Assembly (NCBI GenBank): GCA_963723355.1
Contig: CAVRQQ010000033.1
Coordinates: 6,849-70,848, forward strand
Reading direction: 5' to 3'
DNA from: JAFDBW01 sp963723355
Lineage (GTDB): Bacteria; Desulfobacterota; Desulfuromonadia; Desulfuromonadales; BM103
Length of the DNA stretch: 64,000 nt
Notes under the pieces: generated by a model
The model's database searches: none
Seen by the model: the letters and a program-made list of their open reading frames with translations, nothing else
What the model was told of the DNA's origin: nothing
Shown: positions 46,078-56,202 of the stretch, in pieces
Position numbering within the stretch: the first letter of the stretch is position 1
Layout: each line of letters begins with the position of its first letter
Position numbers and translations under genes: made by a program

Positions 46078-46713
46078 ATGAGTCAGCCGGATACCAAACA
46101 GAGGATTCTCGATGCAGCCGAACACCTGTTTGCAAGGGACGGCTACCATGCCACATCGCTACGTGGGATAACTACAACAGCCGATGCCAACCTGGCAGCG
46201 GTCAATTATCATTTCGGCAGCAAGGAAGCCTTGCTTGAAGCGGTCATTGTCCGCCGGCTTGACCCGCTCAACGAGATTCGCCGCGGCCAGCTTGAGGCGC
46301 TTCTGCAAAAGGCCGAACTGGCAGGGGAGTTGCCTTCCTGCAGAGAGGTCCTGCGCGCGTTTGTCGAGCCGACCTTGCGCCTGCGTCAGCAGGGCTCGGA
46401 GGCCGAAGATTTCATCGCTCTGATCGGACGGACCCTTGCCGAGCCGCGCGGCATTGCGATGTCGATCTTCCTGCGACACATGCAGCCCCTTTTGCAGCGC
46501 ATCTTCCAGGCACTGGCCCTCTCGCTGCCCGCTTTGACAGAGCAGGACCTGTTCTGGCGCATGCATTTCACCATGGGCTGCCTGAGTCATATCATGCGCT
46601 GCCACGAGCGCTATTCGATGGTCCCGGAGAATGTCAATATCGACCTGCCCGTCGATGAACTGATCGAACACTTTCTTGATTTTACTGCCGCCGGTATGGA
46701 GGTGCCGAGGTGA
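46078..46713 (+). CDS. TetR/AcrR-family repressor of the RND efflux operon
   Basis: A 211-residue regulator with the TetR helix-turn-helix at the N-terminus (TKQRILDAAEHLFARDGYHA, then ITTTADANLAAVNYHFGSKE) and a C-terminal ligand domain (CerR/DUF1956-like, with VLRAFVEPTLRLR). It is the first gene of the operon, its stop overlaps the next start as GTGA, and its promoter contains an inverted repeat. It is therefore likely an autorepressor relieved by an efflux substrate. Confidence 0.9.
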   Translation: MSQPDTKQRILDAAEHLFARDGYHATSLRGITTTADANLAAVNYHFGSKEALLEAVIVRRLDPLNEIRRGQLEALLQKAELAGELPSCREVLRAFVEPTLRLRQQGSEAEDFIALIGRTLAEPRGIAMSIFLRHMQPLLQRIFQALALSLPALTEQDLFWRMHFTMGCLSHIMRCHERYSMVPENVNIDLPVDELIEHFLDFTAAGMEVPR

Positions 46714-48128
46714 TACGGGGTTTGTTGTTTGCCGCCATGTTGTCAGCCATGGTGGGCTGCACATTACATGAACCGTCACCGGTGACTCTGCCGGTTGAAC
46801 CACCTCCCGGATACCTGGAGAGCCGGGAGAGCGGGATGACGAATGCTCCGACTGAGCGTTGGTGGCTGGCTTTTCAGGACGAACAGCTGAACCGGTTGAT
46901 GGAAGAACTTTTCAGGCAGAACCTTGAGTTGACCCAGCTGATTGCCCGGCTGGACCAGGTCGAGTCGCTGGTCAGGATCAACCGCAGCGCCCAGTTGCCA
47001 TTTCTTTCCTCGGACGGCAGCTTGTCCCGTTCGCAGCAGCCCGGCCTGAACGATGATTTTATCGGTAATACGGAACAACTATCGCTGGTTGCAGGATTTG
47101 AACTTGATCTCTGGGGGAAATTGAAGGCCAGGACCAAAGCTGCACAACTTGATTATGCTGCCGGCCAGGAGGATTTACAGACACTCTATATAGGCTTGTC
47201 CGCGCGCCTGGCCGATCTCTATTTCCTGGCCGTTGAACAGCGTGCGCAAATGGCTCTGAACGATCAACTGGTGGCTTCCTATGTTGACACAGAACAGCGT
47301 GTCGAACGTCGCTATCGACTTGGCCTGGCCCCGGCGATCGACATGTACCAGTCGCGTCAGACCCAGACGGCAGCCCGGTCAATTCGCTATCTTTATGAAG
47401 CGCGTCTGGCCGAAGCCGAACACGCGATCAGCGTTTTGCTCGGTCGCTACCCGGAGCAGAATAAAAACGGCTCCCTTGCCGAGTTGCCTGCCGCCCCAGA
47501 CCTTCCCGGTGTCGGTATACCGGCTGACCTGCTGAATAATCGTCCTGACCTGAGGGCCGCGTTGACGCGAGTCGGAGCCGCCGACGAAAGGGTTGCTGCG
47601 GCTATTGCCGACCGCTTTCCGTCAATCAGCCTGTCCGGCAGCTACGGGACGTTGCGCCAGGATGTGACAGCGGGGCTGCTGACCGGCGAGTTCTGGAGCC
47701 TGCTTGGCAACCTCAGCATGCCGATTGTCGATGGCGGACGGCGGCGGGCCGAGGTGGATCGTCAGCAGGCAGCACTGCGGGAAGCCGTCGCACTCTACCA
47801 GCAGACCGTTCTCAACGCGTTCAAGGACGTTGAAGATGCCCTGGCGAACAACTATGCCACGGCTCAAAGGTTGGAGCAACTTGCTGCAACGGCAGAAGCA
47901 ACCGGGGCGACCTTGAGACTATCGACCGACCGCTACCTCGCCGGATTGGACGATTATCTGCCTGTGCTGACTGCCCAGCGCACAGATTTTGAAACCCGCA
48001 GCAACCTGCTCGCCGCCCAGAGACAACTTCTGGTCGACCGTATCAGCCTGGCGCGAGCATTGGGTGGCTCCTGGATGCAAGACCTGATGAATGCCCGTTT
48101 GCAGACGGAAAAGGAAGCGAAACAATGA
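46710..48128 (+). CDS. Outer-membrane efflux lipoprotein (NodT/OprM family)
   Basis: A 472-residue outer-membrane factor starting at GTG 46710, overlapping the TetR stop. The lipoprotein signal (GLLFAAMLSAMVGCTLHEP, lipobox MVGC) is followed by two OEP repeats; the second has VGAADERVAAAIADRFPSIS and a coiled hairpin (QTVLNAFKDVEDALANNYAT). It forms the trimeric outer-membrane duct of an RND tripartite pump. It overlaps the adaptor gene by four bases. Confidence 0.93.
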   Translation: MIRGLLFAAMLSAMVGCTLHEPSPVTLPVEPPPGYLESRESGMTNAPTERWWLAFQDEQLNRLMEELFRQNLELTQLIARLDQVESLVRINRSAQLPFLSSDGSLSRSQQPGLNDDFIGNTEQLSLVAGFELDLWGKLKARTKAAQLDYAAGQEDLQTLYIGLSARLADLYFLAVEQRAQMALNDQLVASYVDTEQRVERRYRLGLAPAIDMYQSRQTQTAARSIRYLYEARLAEAEHAISVLLGRYPEQNKNGSLAELPAAPDLPGVGIPADLLNNRPDLRAALTRVGAADERVAAAIADRFPSISLSGSYGTLRQDVTAGLLTGEFWSLLGNLSMPIVDGGRRRAEVDRQQAALREAVALYQQTVLNAFKDVEDALANNYATAQRLEQLAATAEATGATLRLSTDRYLAGLDDYLPVLTAQRTDFETRSNLLAAQRQLLVDRISLARALGGSWMQDLMNARLQTEKEAKQ

Positions 48129-49297
48129 GAACGAAAAGAGCACTACTGCCGCTCCTGGTCATCGTTATTGCCCTTGGGTTGACCTTTGTCCTGGTGAAAT
48201 CGCGCAAGATACCCAAACCTCTGGAGACACCCTATCTCGGTCCGCTGGTTGAAACGGCTGAACTGGTAAAGAGTTCCCGTCGGGTCGTTGTCTTTGGTAC
48301 AGGTACGGCCCAATCGAGACAGGAAGTCAACATTACACCGCAGGTCAGGGGGCGAGTCAGCGAATTGTCGCCGAACATGGTGGAGGGGGGGACGTTCCGC
48401 AAAGGCGAATTGCTGTTTGCCATTGAAAGCGTGGATTATGAACTTGCCATCGACCTGGCCAAGGCCAGTCTGGCCCAGGCCGAGCTGGAACTGCAGCGCA
48501 ACGAGAATCTTGCCAGGGTTGCTCGCCAGGAATGGCAGGCCCTGAACCCCGGCAGTACTGAAGAGCCTGACCCCCTGGTGGTCTATGAGCCGCAGATGAA
48601 GAGTGCCCGGGCCCAGCGGGATGCTGCAGCAGCCAATGTCCGGCAGGCTGAAATCAACCTGCAGCGAACCCGACTGTTTGCACCTTTCAACGGTTACGTG
48701 CGTAGCGAACAACTCGAGTTGGGCCAGTATCTGAATGCCGGGTCCGCAGTCGCAACGGTGGTCGGGACCGATCAGGTGGAGATTGTCGTGCCGGTCACTC
48801 TCGATGATCTTGCCTGGCTGCAGGTGCCGCGCAACGGAGGCGTGCAAAAAGGCTCCGAGGCAGAGATTGAGCTGCAATCCGGCGGCCGGAACTTCCGCTG
48901 GCAGGGAGCGATAACCCGGGCCATGGGTGAGATCGACCCGCGTAACCGCACTGCGCATGTGGTGGTCACGGTTACCGATCCTCTTGCCAAAGATGGCGCA
49001 GGGAGAAGCCTTCTCAATCAACTTCTGCCGGGCATGTTTGTCGAGGTCCGGATGCTGGGCGAAGAACTTGCTGATGTCATCGCTGTGCCGCGCGGCGCTT
49101 TACGTGACAACGATACCGTGTGGATTGCCGACAGTGAAAACCGCCTGCATATTCGTACGGTCGATATTATTCGTCGCGAACGTGATGAAATTCTGGTCCA
49201 GGCCGGTCTGCAGGCTGGAGAGCAGGTCATCTTGACGGGACTGACCGGGGCCGCTGAGGGAATGCTGCTGCGTCCGAATTTGAGGGAGGCCAGGTAA
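48125..49297 (+). CDS. RND efflux periplasmic adaptor (membrane fusion protein)
   Basis: A 390-residue adaptor with an N-terminal membrane anchor (LLPLLVIVIALGLTFVLVKS), a biotinyl-lipoyl part (RGRVSELSPNMVEGGTFRKG), a coiled-coil hairpin (LAKASLAQAELELQRNENLA) and a beta-barrel (LFAPFNGYVRSEQLELGQYL). It links the inner-membrane pump to the outer-membrane factor. Its stop TAATG shares one base with the pump start. Confidence 0.93.
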   Translation: MRTKRALLPLLVIVIALGLTFVLVKSRKIPKPLETPYLGPLVETAELVKSSRRVVVFGTGTAQSRQEVNITPQVRGRVSELSPNMVEGGTFRKGELLFAIESVDYELAIDLAKASLAQAELELQRNENLARVARQEWQALNPGSTEEPDPLVVYEPQMKSARAQRDAAAANVRQAEINLQRTRLFAPFNGYVRSEQLELGQYLNAGSAVATVVGTDQVEIVVPVTLDDLAWLQVPRNGGVQKGSEAEIELQSGGRNFRWQGAITRAMGEIDPRNRTAHVVVTVTDPLAKDGAGRSLLNQLLPGMFVEVRMLGEELADVIAVPRGALRDNDTVWIADSENRLHIRTVDIIRRERDEILVQAGLQAGEQVILTGLTGAAEGMLLRPNLREAR

Positions 49298-52200
49298 TGA
49301 ACAGCGCGATTCGCTGGATGGCGGAGAACCATGTCGCCGCCAACCTGCTGATGCTGGTTTTTATCGTCGGGGGTCTGATCCTTGGCTTCAGCATCAAACA
49401 GGAGGTCTTCCCGGACGTGAATCTCGATCGGGTCCAGGTTTCGGTCGTCTATCCCGGCGCCGGACCGGAAGAGGTCGAAGAAGGGGTGATCTTCAAGATC
49501 GAAGAAAACCTGACCGGGGTGGACGGCATCAAACAGGTCAAATCGGTGGCTGCGGAAGGTTACGGAGTGGTTACCGCGGAGATCATGACGGATGCAGATA
49601 TCGACCTGGTTCTGCAGGATATAAAAAGTGAAGTCGATCGCATCACCACCTTCCCGAAGGATGCGGAAAAGCCGGTCGTCAGCAAAATGCTCAACCGCCG
49701 CGAAGTGATCTCGGTGGTGGTCTTCGGCGAACTGCCGGAACGAAGCCTGCGGGAACTTGTCGAACAGGTTCGCGACGAGCTGTTGCTGGAACCGGGGATT
49801 ACCCAGGTTGATTTGAGCGGTGTGCGTCCTTATGAAATCTCCATAGAGATCGACGAAACCAACCTGCGTCGTTACGGCCTGACCTTTGACATGATCGCCC
49901 AGCGGGTTCGACAGGCGTCCCTCGATCTTCCGGGCGGGACGATTAAAACCGGCTCCGGCGAGATCCTGGTCAGAACCAAGGAACGCCGCTATGTCGGCCA
50001 TGAATACGCCAGTATCGTTATCCTGACCACGGTTGATGGCACGGAAGTCACCCTGGGAGATATCGCGACCATAAAAGACAGTTTCGAGGAGACCGACCAG
50101 TTCAGTCTGTTCGATGGCCAGCCGGCAGCCATGGCCAAGGTTTATCGCGTTGCTGATCAGAAACCGACCGAGATCTCCGATGCAGTGAAACGATATGTCG
50201 AGGTCAAGCGGCGGCAACTGCCGGAATCGGTCGACCTGGCCACCTGGAATGACAACTCGGAGCTCTTCAAAAGTCGCAAGGACCTGCTCACCAGGAATGC
50301 CCTGCTCGGCCTGGTTCTGGTCTTCATCACCCTCGGGCTGTTCCTGGAAATCCGCCTGGCGCTCTGGGTCATGCTCGGCATCCCCATCTCCTTCTGCGGG
50401 GCCCTGCTCTTCATGCCGGCGATCGGTGTCTCGATCAACATGATTTCGCTGTTTGCCTTCATTATGGCGCTCGGCATCGTGGTTGATGATGCCATTGTCG
50501 TCGGTGAGAACGTGTATGAACAGCGTCAATCGGGCAAGCCATACCTGCAGGCTGCGATTGATGGCGCGACCGAGGTCGCCCAACCGGTCATCTTCGCCAT
50601 CCTGACGTCGGTCACGGCCTTTCTGCCGCTGCTTTTTACCAGCGGCATCATGGGCAAGTTCATCCTGGTGATTCCGGCGATCGTCATTACCGTCCTGCTG
50701 GTTTCCCTGGTGGAATGTCTTTTCATTCTTCCCGCTCACCTGGCGATCGGCCAGCGGGTCAAGGACCCCGGCCGCTTGCTGGCCAACCTTGAGAGGAACC
50801 GGCAACGATTCGGCCGACTTCTGCAGCGATTCATCGACGGGCCCTACCAAAAGACTCTCGCCCTCTGTCTGGAATATCGCTACACGACCGTTGCGATTGC
50901 CGTTGCCGTCCTGCTCCTGGCCGGCGTTGGCCTGATCGGCGGCGGAATCGTCAAGTTTCGTTTTATGCCCGAAGTTGATGCTGACGTCATTCAGGTCGCA
51001 CTCGAGCTTGCTCCCGGCAGCCCGGTCGTCCTGACGGCGGAAGTTCAGGACCAGGTCGTCAAAGCCGGCCTGGATGTGGTTGCCGAGTACGATAAGACCA
51101 GACCTGAAGGTGTGTCGGTGATGCGTCACATCTTTTCGAATGTCGGTTCAGCTGTCGCGGATCGCGGTCCTGCCGGAGCCTTTACCAGCTCCGGCGGCAA
51201 TATTGCAAGTATCTCGATGTTCTTGACGCCGAGCGAAATGCGCGGGGTGCCGGCCAGCGAGATTGCCAACCGCTGGCGGGAGCGGGTCGGGAATATTGTT
51301 GGTGTCGAGACCCTGACCTTTACATCGACCCTGATCCACCTTGGAGCCAATATTGACGTGCAACTGGCGCATAATGACTTCGTTGTTCTGGACCAGGCTG
51401 CCGAGCGGCTCAAGGAACTGATCGCCACTTATCCGGGTACGGGCGACATTACCGACAACTACACGCTCGGCAAGCGGGAAGTCAAGGTTCGCCTGAAAGC
51501 CGAGGCCCGTACTCTGGGGATTACCGAAGAAGATCTCGGCCGGCAGTTGCGCGGAGCCTTTTACGGTGCCGAAGCCCTGCGCCTGCAGCGAGGGCGCAAT
51601 GAGGTGAAAGTCCTGGTCCGCTACCCGGAAGAGAGCCGTCAACACTTCTGGGATCTCGAAACCATGCGCATCAGGGTGCCGGGTGGCGGGGAGATTCCCC
51701 TGGACCGGGCGGCGACCCTGGTTGAAAGCCGCGGCTTCAGCAAGATCAACCGGACCGATCGTAAACGCGTCATCAATGTGACCGCGACCGTGGACAGCCA
51801 TGTCGCCAACGCCGAGGAGATCGTCGCTGAGATCAAGTCCACCGCCCTGCCGAAACTGATCGCAGATTTCCCCGGTTTGAGCTATGACCTGGAGGGTGAG
51901 GACAAGAATCGCCGGGAGTCAATGGCGAGTATGTTCAACGGCTTCAAGCTGGTGTTGATCGTTATCTTTGCCCTGCTGGCGATCCCGTTTCGCAGTTACT
52001 CACAACCGCTGTTGATTATGGCTGCCATCCCTTTCGGGATCGTTGGTGCGATCCTTGGCCATTTTCTGATGGGCTACGACCTGAGCATCCTGAGCATGTT
52101 TGGTCTGGTTGCCCTGACCGGTGTGGTCGTCAACGATTCGCTGCTGTTGATCGACTACATCAATCGGCACCGTCGCGACGGCAAGGAGCTCACGGAAGCC

Positions 52201-52458
52201 CTTCTGAGTGCCGGTAAAAGACGCTTCCGCCCGATTCTGCTGACCTCTTTGACCACCTTTTTCGGGCTTACGCCGATGATCCTGGAAACCAGCGTGCAGG
52301 CACAATTTCTCGTGCCCATGGCGATCAGCCTGGCCTTCGGGATTCTCTTTGCCACCGGTATTACCCTGCTGCTGATTCCGACTCTCTACATGGTCCTGGA
52401 GGACTGCCGACACCTTATCGGGCTGTCGCCGTCCCACGCCGAGCATCATATTGAATGA
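49297..52458 (+). CDS. RND efflux transporter permease
   Basis: A 1053-residue inner-membrane pump of the AcrB/HAE family with twelve helices in two halves. Seen are the first helix (NHVAANLLMLVFIVGGLILG), the proton-relay segment ALGIVVDDAIVVGENVYEQR in TM4, and the second-half YDLSILSMFGLVALTGVVVN. It is intact. The substrate cannot be read from sequence. It shares the operon with tetR, the outer-membrane factor and the adaptor. Confidence 0.95.
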   Translation: MNSAIRWMAENHVAANLLMLVFIVGGLILGFSIKQEVFPDVNLDRVQVSVVYPGAGPEEVEEGVIFKIEENLTGVDGIKQVKSVAAEGYGVVTAEIMTDADIDLVLQDIKSEVDRITTFPKDAEKPVVSKMLNRREVISVVVFGELPERSLRELVEQVRDELLLEPGITQVDLSGVRPYEISIEIDETNLRRYGLTFDMIAQRVRQASLDLPGGTIKTGSGEILVRTKERRYVGHEYASIVILTTVDGTEVTLGDIATIKDSFEETDQFSLFDGQPAAMAKVYRVADQKPTEISDAVKRYVEVKRRQLPESVDLATWNDNSELFKSRKDLLTRNALLGLVLVFITLGLFLEIRLALWVMLGIPISFCGALLFMPAIGVSINMISLFAFIMALGIVVDDAIVVGENVYEQRQSGKPYLQAAIDGATEVAQPVIFAILTSVTAFLPLLFTSGIMGKFILVIPAIVITVLLVSLVECLFILPAHLAIGQRVKDPGRLLANLERNRQRFGRLLQRFIDGPYQKTLALCLEYRYTTVAIAVAVLLLAGVGLIGGGIVKFRFMPEVDADVIQVALELAPGSPVVLTAEVQDQVVKAGLDVVAEYDKTRPEGVSVMRHIFSNVGSAVADRGPAGAFTSSGGNIASISMFLTPSEMRGVPASEIANRWRERVGNIVGVETLTFTSTLIHLGANIDVQLAHNDFVVLDQAAERLKELIATYPGTGDITDNYTLGKREVKVRLKAEARTLGITEEDLGRQLRGAFYGAEALRLQRGRNEVKVLVRYPEESRQHFWDLETMRIRVPGGGEIPLDRAATLVESRGFSKINRTDRKRVINVTATVDSHVANAEEIVAEIKSTALPKLIADFPGLSYDLEGEDKNRRESMASMFNGFKLVLIVIFALLAIPFRSYSQPLLIMAAIPFGIVGAILGHFLMGYDLSILSMFGLVALTGVVVNDSLLLIDYINRHRRDGKELTEALLSAGKRRFRPILLTSLTTFFGLTPMILETSVQAQFLVPMAISLAFGILFATGITLLLIPTLYMVLEDCRHLIGLSPSHAEHHIE

Positions 52459-52512
52459 ACCTCCCGGAACGCAGCTTTCTCAGTCTTGAAAAAATCCGCC
52501 TTATATCGTTAA

Positions 52513-53343
52513 ATGCCAGGACAAGCGGCTTATCCCTATTTAGAAGCGTTTCAGAGGTCCAAGTTGTTACTGAACAATGCCCATTTTCGTAAAGTCAAGA
52601 AGCTGGCCGGTCAAGCTGTCGGCGAATTCAATCTGATTGAAGAGGGCGACCGAATCGCCGTCGCCGTATCCGGAGGCAAGGACTCCTACGCCCTGCTGCA
52701 CATCCTCCATCAGCTGCGGCGTCGTGCGCCGATCAACTACGAGCTGATCGCTGTCAATGTTGATGCCGGCTTCCCCGGTTACCGCAAGGATGTTCTTGAA
52801 AAATACCTGCGCGAGTGCGGTTTCCAGGTGCATATGGAAGTCACTGACTGCTCCCATATCATCGAGGAAAAATTACGCCCCGGTTCATCTTACTGCGCCT
52901 TCTGCGCCCGTTTGCGGCGCGGAGTTCTGTACACCGTTGCCGATCGCCTCGGATGCAACAAGATTGCCCTCGGTCATCATCTTGACGATTTTATCGAGAC
53001 CCTTCTGCTGAACCAGTTTTACATCGGCACGCTTGCTGCCATGAGCCCCAGGCTGCTGGCGGACAACCAGCGTCACACGGTGATTCGTCCCCTGGTCTAT
53101 GTCGAAGAAACAGATATTATCAAGTTTGCCCGACAGAACGATTTTCCGATTATCGACTGCGGTTGCCCGGTCATGGGGCAGGACGATCAGAAGCGCCAGA
53201 GGATGAAACGCCTGCTGGCAGAGCTGCACAAGGAAAATCGCTATCTGAAACGCAGCATGATTAGTGCGCTGGGCAACGTCCGCCCACGTCACCTGCTCGA
53301 CCAGGAAATGTTGAGGCTGGTGCAAATGGAGGACGAGACCTGA
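52513..53343 (+). CDS. ttcA: TtcA-like tRNA 2-thiocytidine synthase
   Basis: A 276-residue PP-loop ATPase with SGGKDS (residues 53-58), a CxxC pair in YCAFCARLRRG (near 135), and a lone C in IDCGCPVMGQ. The family thiolates cytidine 32 in tRNA through an iron-sulfur cluster. The start is uncertain (the ATG at 52513 has no strong ribosome site). It sits downstream of the efflux operon but as a separate unit. Confidence 0.88.
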   Translation: MPGQAAYPYLEAFQRSKLLLNNAHFRKVKKLAGQAVGEFNLIEEGDRIAVAVSGGKDSYALLHILHQLRRRAPINYELIAVNVDAGFPGYRKDVLEKYLRECGFQVHMEVTDCSHIIEEKLRPGSSYCAFCARLRRGVLYTVADRLGCNKIALGHHLDDFIETLLLNQFYIGTLAAMSPRLLADNQRHTVIRPLVYVEETDIIKFARQNDFPIIDCGCPVMGQDDQKRQRMKRLLAELHKENRYLKRSMISALGNVRPRHLLDQEMLRLVQMEDET

Positions 53344-53556
53344 TGATGTCTGCTCTATATCACGGACTGGTTGACGCCCCAACCAACCAGGAGAAATGTT
53401 TGGCGCCGAGCGTTGGATGACGCTTTCCGCAGACTGCATGGTGACCATATGGTATTCTTGGACAGGCGGTTTGCCGAGATCGATAAGTTCCTGGCAGGAC
53501 AGTTGCCATTTGATGACTGTAAAGCGATAGTCATGGACTTCCACAGGCCGATTTGA
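53343..53556 (+). CDS. Small hypothetical protein overlapping ttcA, one-base frameshift
   Basis: An ATG at 53343 overlaps the ttcA stop (TGATG). The first 19 residues (MMSALYHGLVDAPTNQEKC) are followed, after one inserted T near 53398, by WRRALDDAFRRLHGDHMVFL and AEIDKFLAGQLPFDDCKAIV, ending at 53556. The span is one base over a multiple of three. It has no recognised domain. It may be coupled to ttcA and to the PilZ gene 20 bases later. Confidence 0.5.
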
Positions 53557-53575
53557 CGAAGAGAGATCAGACTGA

Positions 53576-54274
53576 ATGTTGTTGGGAGAGAAGCAATCCG
53601 AAATCAAGCAGGTTGCGGTGGTGACGCGCGATCAACAATTCAACCGGCTGTTAGGCAGTGTCCTGGCCGAATGGAAGTTTATTGCTGTTGAAGACCTGAC
53701 TGAGGCGAAAGTTGTTTTTGCCGAGCAAGGCATTGACTTGCCCGACATCCCTGGTGAGGTCGTCTGGTTGACGCCGCGGCCACTATCTGAAGACCGTTTC
53801 CTGACAACGCCGATTTCCCTGACCCGGCTCTACAAGCTCCTCGAAACAGAATATTTTCCGACCTCGCGTCGCCATATCCGCGTCGCCATCGAAGTCCGGG
53901 CTGATGTCTGTCTGGACAGCGTCTGGCAAGAATGTCAGTTGATTTCCATATCTGATCGTGGCGGACGTATCGTCTGCCAGAATGAGGTTCAGCGTGGCAC
54001 GATGCTGCAACTGGAAACAAACGTAGCGGGGAAATTCTTGCAGCTGCCGGCAGAGGTTCTCTACTGTCTCCCGGCTGGAGACGTCCTGCGCTCTTCCAGG
54101 CCTCAGATCGGCGTCCTGTTCAAGCCGACAGATGACCGGGTGATCGACATGCTACGGTGCCACATTGAAAAGATTTGCGTTGCAGCCGCCTGCGCAAGGG
54201 AGGGCATCCCGCTGAACGATCCGTGCCTGAGCTGGGTTGATTTGGTCGATGACCCGTGGGCCGAAGTGACTTGA
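53576..54274 (+). CDS. PilZ-domain protein with a degenerate receiver-like N-terminus
   Basis: A 232-residue protein. The first 90 residues (QVAVVTRDQQFNRLLGSVLA, then EVVWLTPRPLSEDRFLTTPI) look like a receiver fold without its acidic pocket. A PilZ domain follows, with RRHIRVAIEV and SISDRGGRI (a near D/NxSxxG motif), and GVLFKPTDD. It may bind c-di-GMP. It converges on the REC-J protein gene with 23 bases between stops. Confidence 0.75.
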   Translation: MLLGEKQSEIKQVAVVTRDQQFNRLLGSVLAEWKFIAVEDLTEAKVVFAEQGIDLPDIPGEVVWLTPRPLSEDRFLTTPISLTRLYKLLETEYFPTSRRHIRVAIEVRADVCLDSVWQECQLISISDRGGRIVCQNEVQRGTMLQLETNVAGKFLQLPAEVLYCLPAGDVLRSSRPQIGVLFKPTDDRVIDMLRCHIEKICVAAACAREGIPLNDPCLSWVDLVDDPWAEVT

Positions 54275-54297
54275 CCGCCGGGGAAAACGGATCGGTC

Positions 54298-56202
54298 TTA
54301 ACGGAACATCTTGCCGAACAGGCTTTTTTTCTCTTCCCCTTCTTGCCCCTTGCGCATACCCATCAATCGTAGTTCGCGCAGGGCCTCGGTACATTTGGGG
54401 TTGTACAGTATCGCCCTTTCAAAGTGGCGTTGCGCCTCGCTTTGCTGGCCTTGGTCCTTGCAGATGTACCCGAGGTAGAGGTGCCCCATACTGAGTTTGG
54501 GACTCAACTCGGTCGCACGCATCAGGTTCTTGCGGGCAGTGTTCATCACCTCTTTCGATTTGGGCTCGGCCTTGTATGATGACCACGCCTGGTACATCAG
54601 ATACTCCGCTTCATTGGGCCTCAGCTCTAGCGCTTCGGCAAAGGCTTTTTCCGCATCGCGGTATTTATGTAATCGCAGGCACGCCATCCCTTTTTGATAG
54701 GCGTCCTCCGCCTGCAGGAACTTTTCCGGGGTGGCCGAGCTGCTCCTCGACTCCGCTTTAAGGTCATTGACGTAATGGGCTTTCGCCTGCTCGTCGACCA
54801 GAGTCTCGTGGGCATCGCTTATGCGTTGGAAAAGTGCGTTAACCTTGTCTCTCAGGTCAGCCAGGACATCCTGTTCAAAGAAACGATCGGGATGATATTT
54901 CTTGACCAGGCCGTGGTAGGCTTTTCGTACCTGCTCCCTGGATCCGGTTTCGCTGACGCCGAGCAGGGTGAAGTAGTCCTGTTCCATCATCCAGGTATAA
55001 TCTTTCATGAATGCTGCCCGCCGTGCACGAAGCTCTTCCGTTTCTTCAGCGCCGACCTCTTCAGCCGCTGCCGGTTCTTCCTGGACGCTGACCAGTATGC
55101 CGGTACTCAAAAGTGCAGCCAACAGTGGTTCGACCTCGTTGCGCGTCAGGATATGGCGCTGAAGAATTTCATTTAGCGTGACGTTCCCCTTGCAGTTGTC
55201 CAGAATGCGTTGATCATTGCCGGTGAGGTCTATTTCCTGAAAACGGTAAAGAGGGCTCTCTGCCTCTTGCAGATAATGATCAAGGTGCGGCTCGAGGATC
55301 TTTGCAAGCTGCGTACGGCTGGCGTGTTTGCGCAGCCCCTGCAGAATCAGATTTGCCGGAGACAGGTTTATGCCGGTCACGTTCTGCTTGAATTCACGCA
55401 CCTGGAGGAAGCGATAGCGGCCTTCCGGCCAGGCAAAGATGCCGAGGATCTTCTCCAGGACCTGCTCGCGCAGAATATCGTGCAGCTGGTGAGGCGTGAG
55501 CAGTCTCATCTCGATCAGAGCCATGCCGTGGCGCTGGCCTTGCGGCTTGGCTCTCTCGAGGGATTCTCTCAGTTGATCTTCAGTCAGCAGCCCCGCACGC
55601 AGGAGTCGCTGGCCGAGAAACTCGCGAACCAGGTTTGACCGAACGAAGATCGGATAACCGTCGCGGATATAGACAACTTTTTTCAAATTCTTGTGCTCGA
55701 GGTGAAGCAGGCCGGTTGCACGCAGGCCGTACAGGTTGTGCAGGATGCGTGGGAAGTCCGATTCAGCGAGATTCCCCTCAATGCTCAGTCTCTCCGAACT
55801 TACGGCTGCTGTCGGAGCGCCGATCAGTGCCTCGATCTTCTCCTGGAGGGTTTTCAGCGGGAAAGGCTTGAGCAGGTAATCGGTTGCACCGTATTGTTCT
55901 CGGGCATCTCGAATGTTGTCGGCCTGCTTGTAGAAAGCTGTCATCACAACGATCGGCAAATCCCCGGTCTTCGATAGGGCCCTCAACTTGCCGCAGAGCT
56001 GCAGGCCATTGGTCCCGGGTGGGAGAACGTCCAGTAAAACCAGGTCAACCTTGAGGTTGTCCAGTTCCCGGAGGGCTGCTTCTGCTTCTTCAAAGCTGTG
56101 TACTTGATAGCCATGCAGGCGCAATGACTCGGATAGAAAACGTCTGATGTTCGCGTCGTCATCGACGATCAGGATATGCTTTTTGTCCCCTTCAGAACTC
56201 AT
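54298..56202 (-). CDS. REC-DUF4388-J-domain-TPR protein
   Basis: A 634-residue multidomain protein. A receiver domain is at residues 8-125 (ILIVDDDANIRRFLSESLRL, phosphoacceptor in LVLLDVLPPGTNG, conserved lysine in LLKPFPLKTLQ), a DUF4388 region at about 140-260 (GNLAESDFPRILHNLYGLRA), a J domain at about 415-480 with the HPD motif (LVKKYHPDRFFEQ), and TPRs to the end (ELSPKLSMGHLYLGYICKDQ). HPD means a working J domain would stimulate DnaK. The fusion of a receiver with a J domain is found in Deltaproteobacteria, but its role is not known to me. The start overlaps the stop of glnE (ATGA). Confidence 0.88.
   Translation of the reverse strand: MSSEGDKKHILIVDDDANIRRFLSESLRLHGYQVHSFEEAEAALRELDNLKVDLVLLDVLPPGTNGLQLCGKLRALSKTGDLPIVVMTAFYKQADNIRDAREQYGATDYLLKPFPLKTLQEKIEALIGAPTAAVSSERLSIEGNLAESDFPRILHNLYGLRATGLLHLEHKNLKKVVYIRDGYPIFVRSNLVREFLGQRLLRAGLLTEDQLRESLERAKPQGQRHGMALIEMRLLTPHQLHDILREQVLEKILGIFAWPEGRYRFLQVREFKQNVTGINLSPANLILQGLRKHASRTQLAKILEPHLDHYLQEAESPLYRFQEIDLTGNDQRILDNCKGNVTLNEILQRHILTRNEVEPLLAALLSTGILVSVQEEPAAAEEVGAEETEELRARRAAFMKDYTWMMEQDYFTLLGVSETGSREQVRKAYHGLVKKYHPDRFFEQDVLADLRDKVNALFQRISDAHETLVDEQAKAHYVNDLKAESRSSSATPEKFLQAEDAYQKGMACLRLHKYRDAEKAFAEALELRPNEAEYLMYQAWSSYKAEPKSKEVMNTARKNLMRATELSPKLSMGHLYLGYICKDQGQQSEAQRHFERAILYNPKCTEALRELRLMGMRKGQEGEEKKSLFGKMFR

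Noticed and set aside
45872..46078. A 68-codon plus-strand frame before the TetR gene
   Set aside because: It spans the operon promoter and three palindromes and has no ribosome site or domain, so it is regulatory DNA.
49018..51129. A 703-codon open frame antisense to the RND transporter genes
   Set aside because: It lies wholly opposite two well-supported efflux genes, has no family resemblance, and is rich in D, Q, R and G as expected of antisense frames in GC-rich genes.
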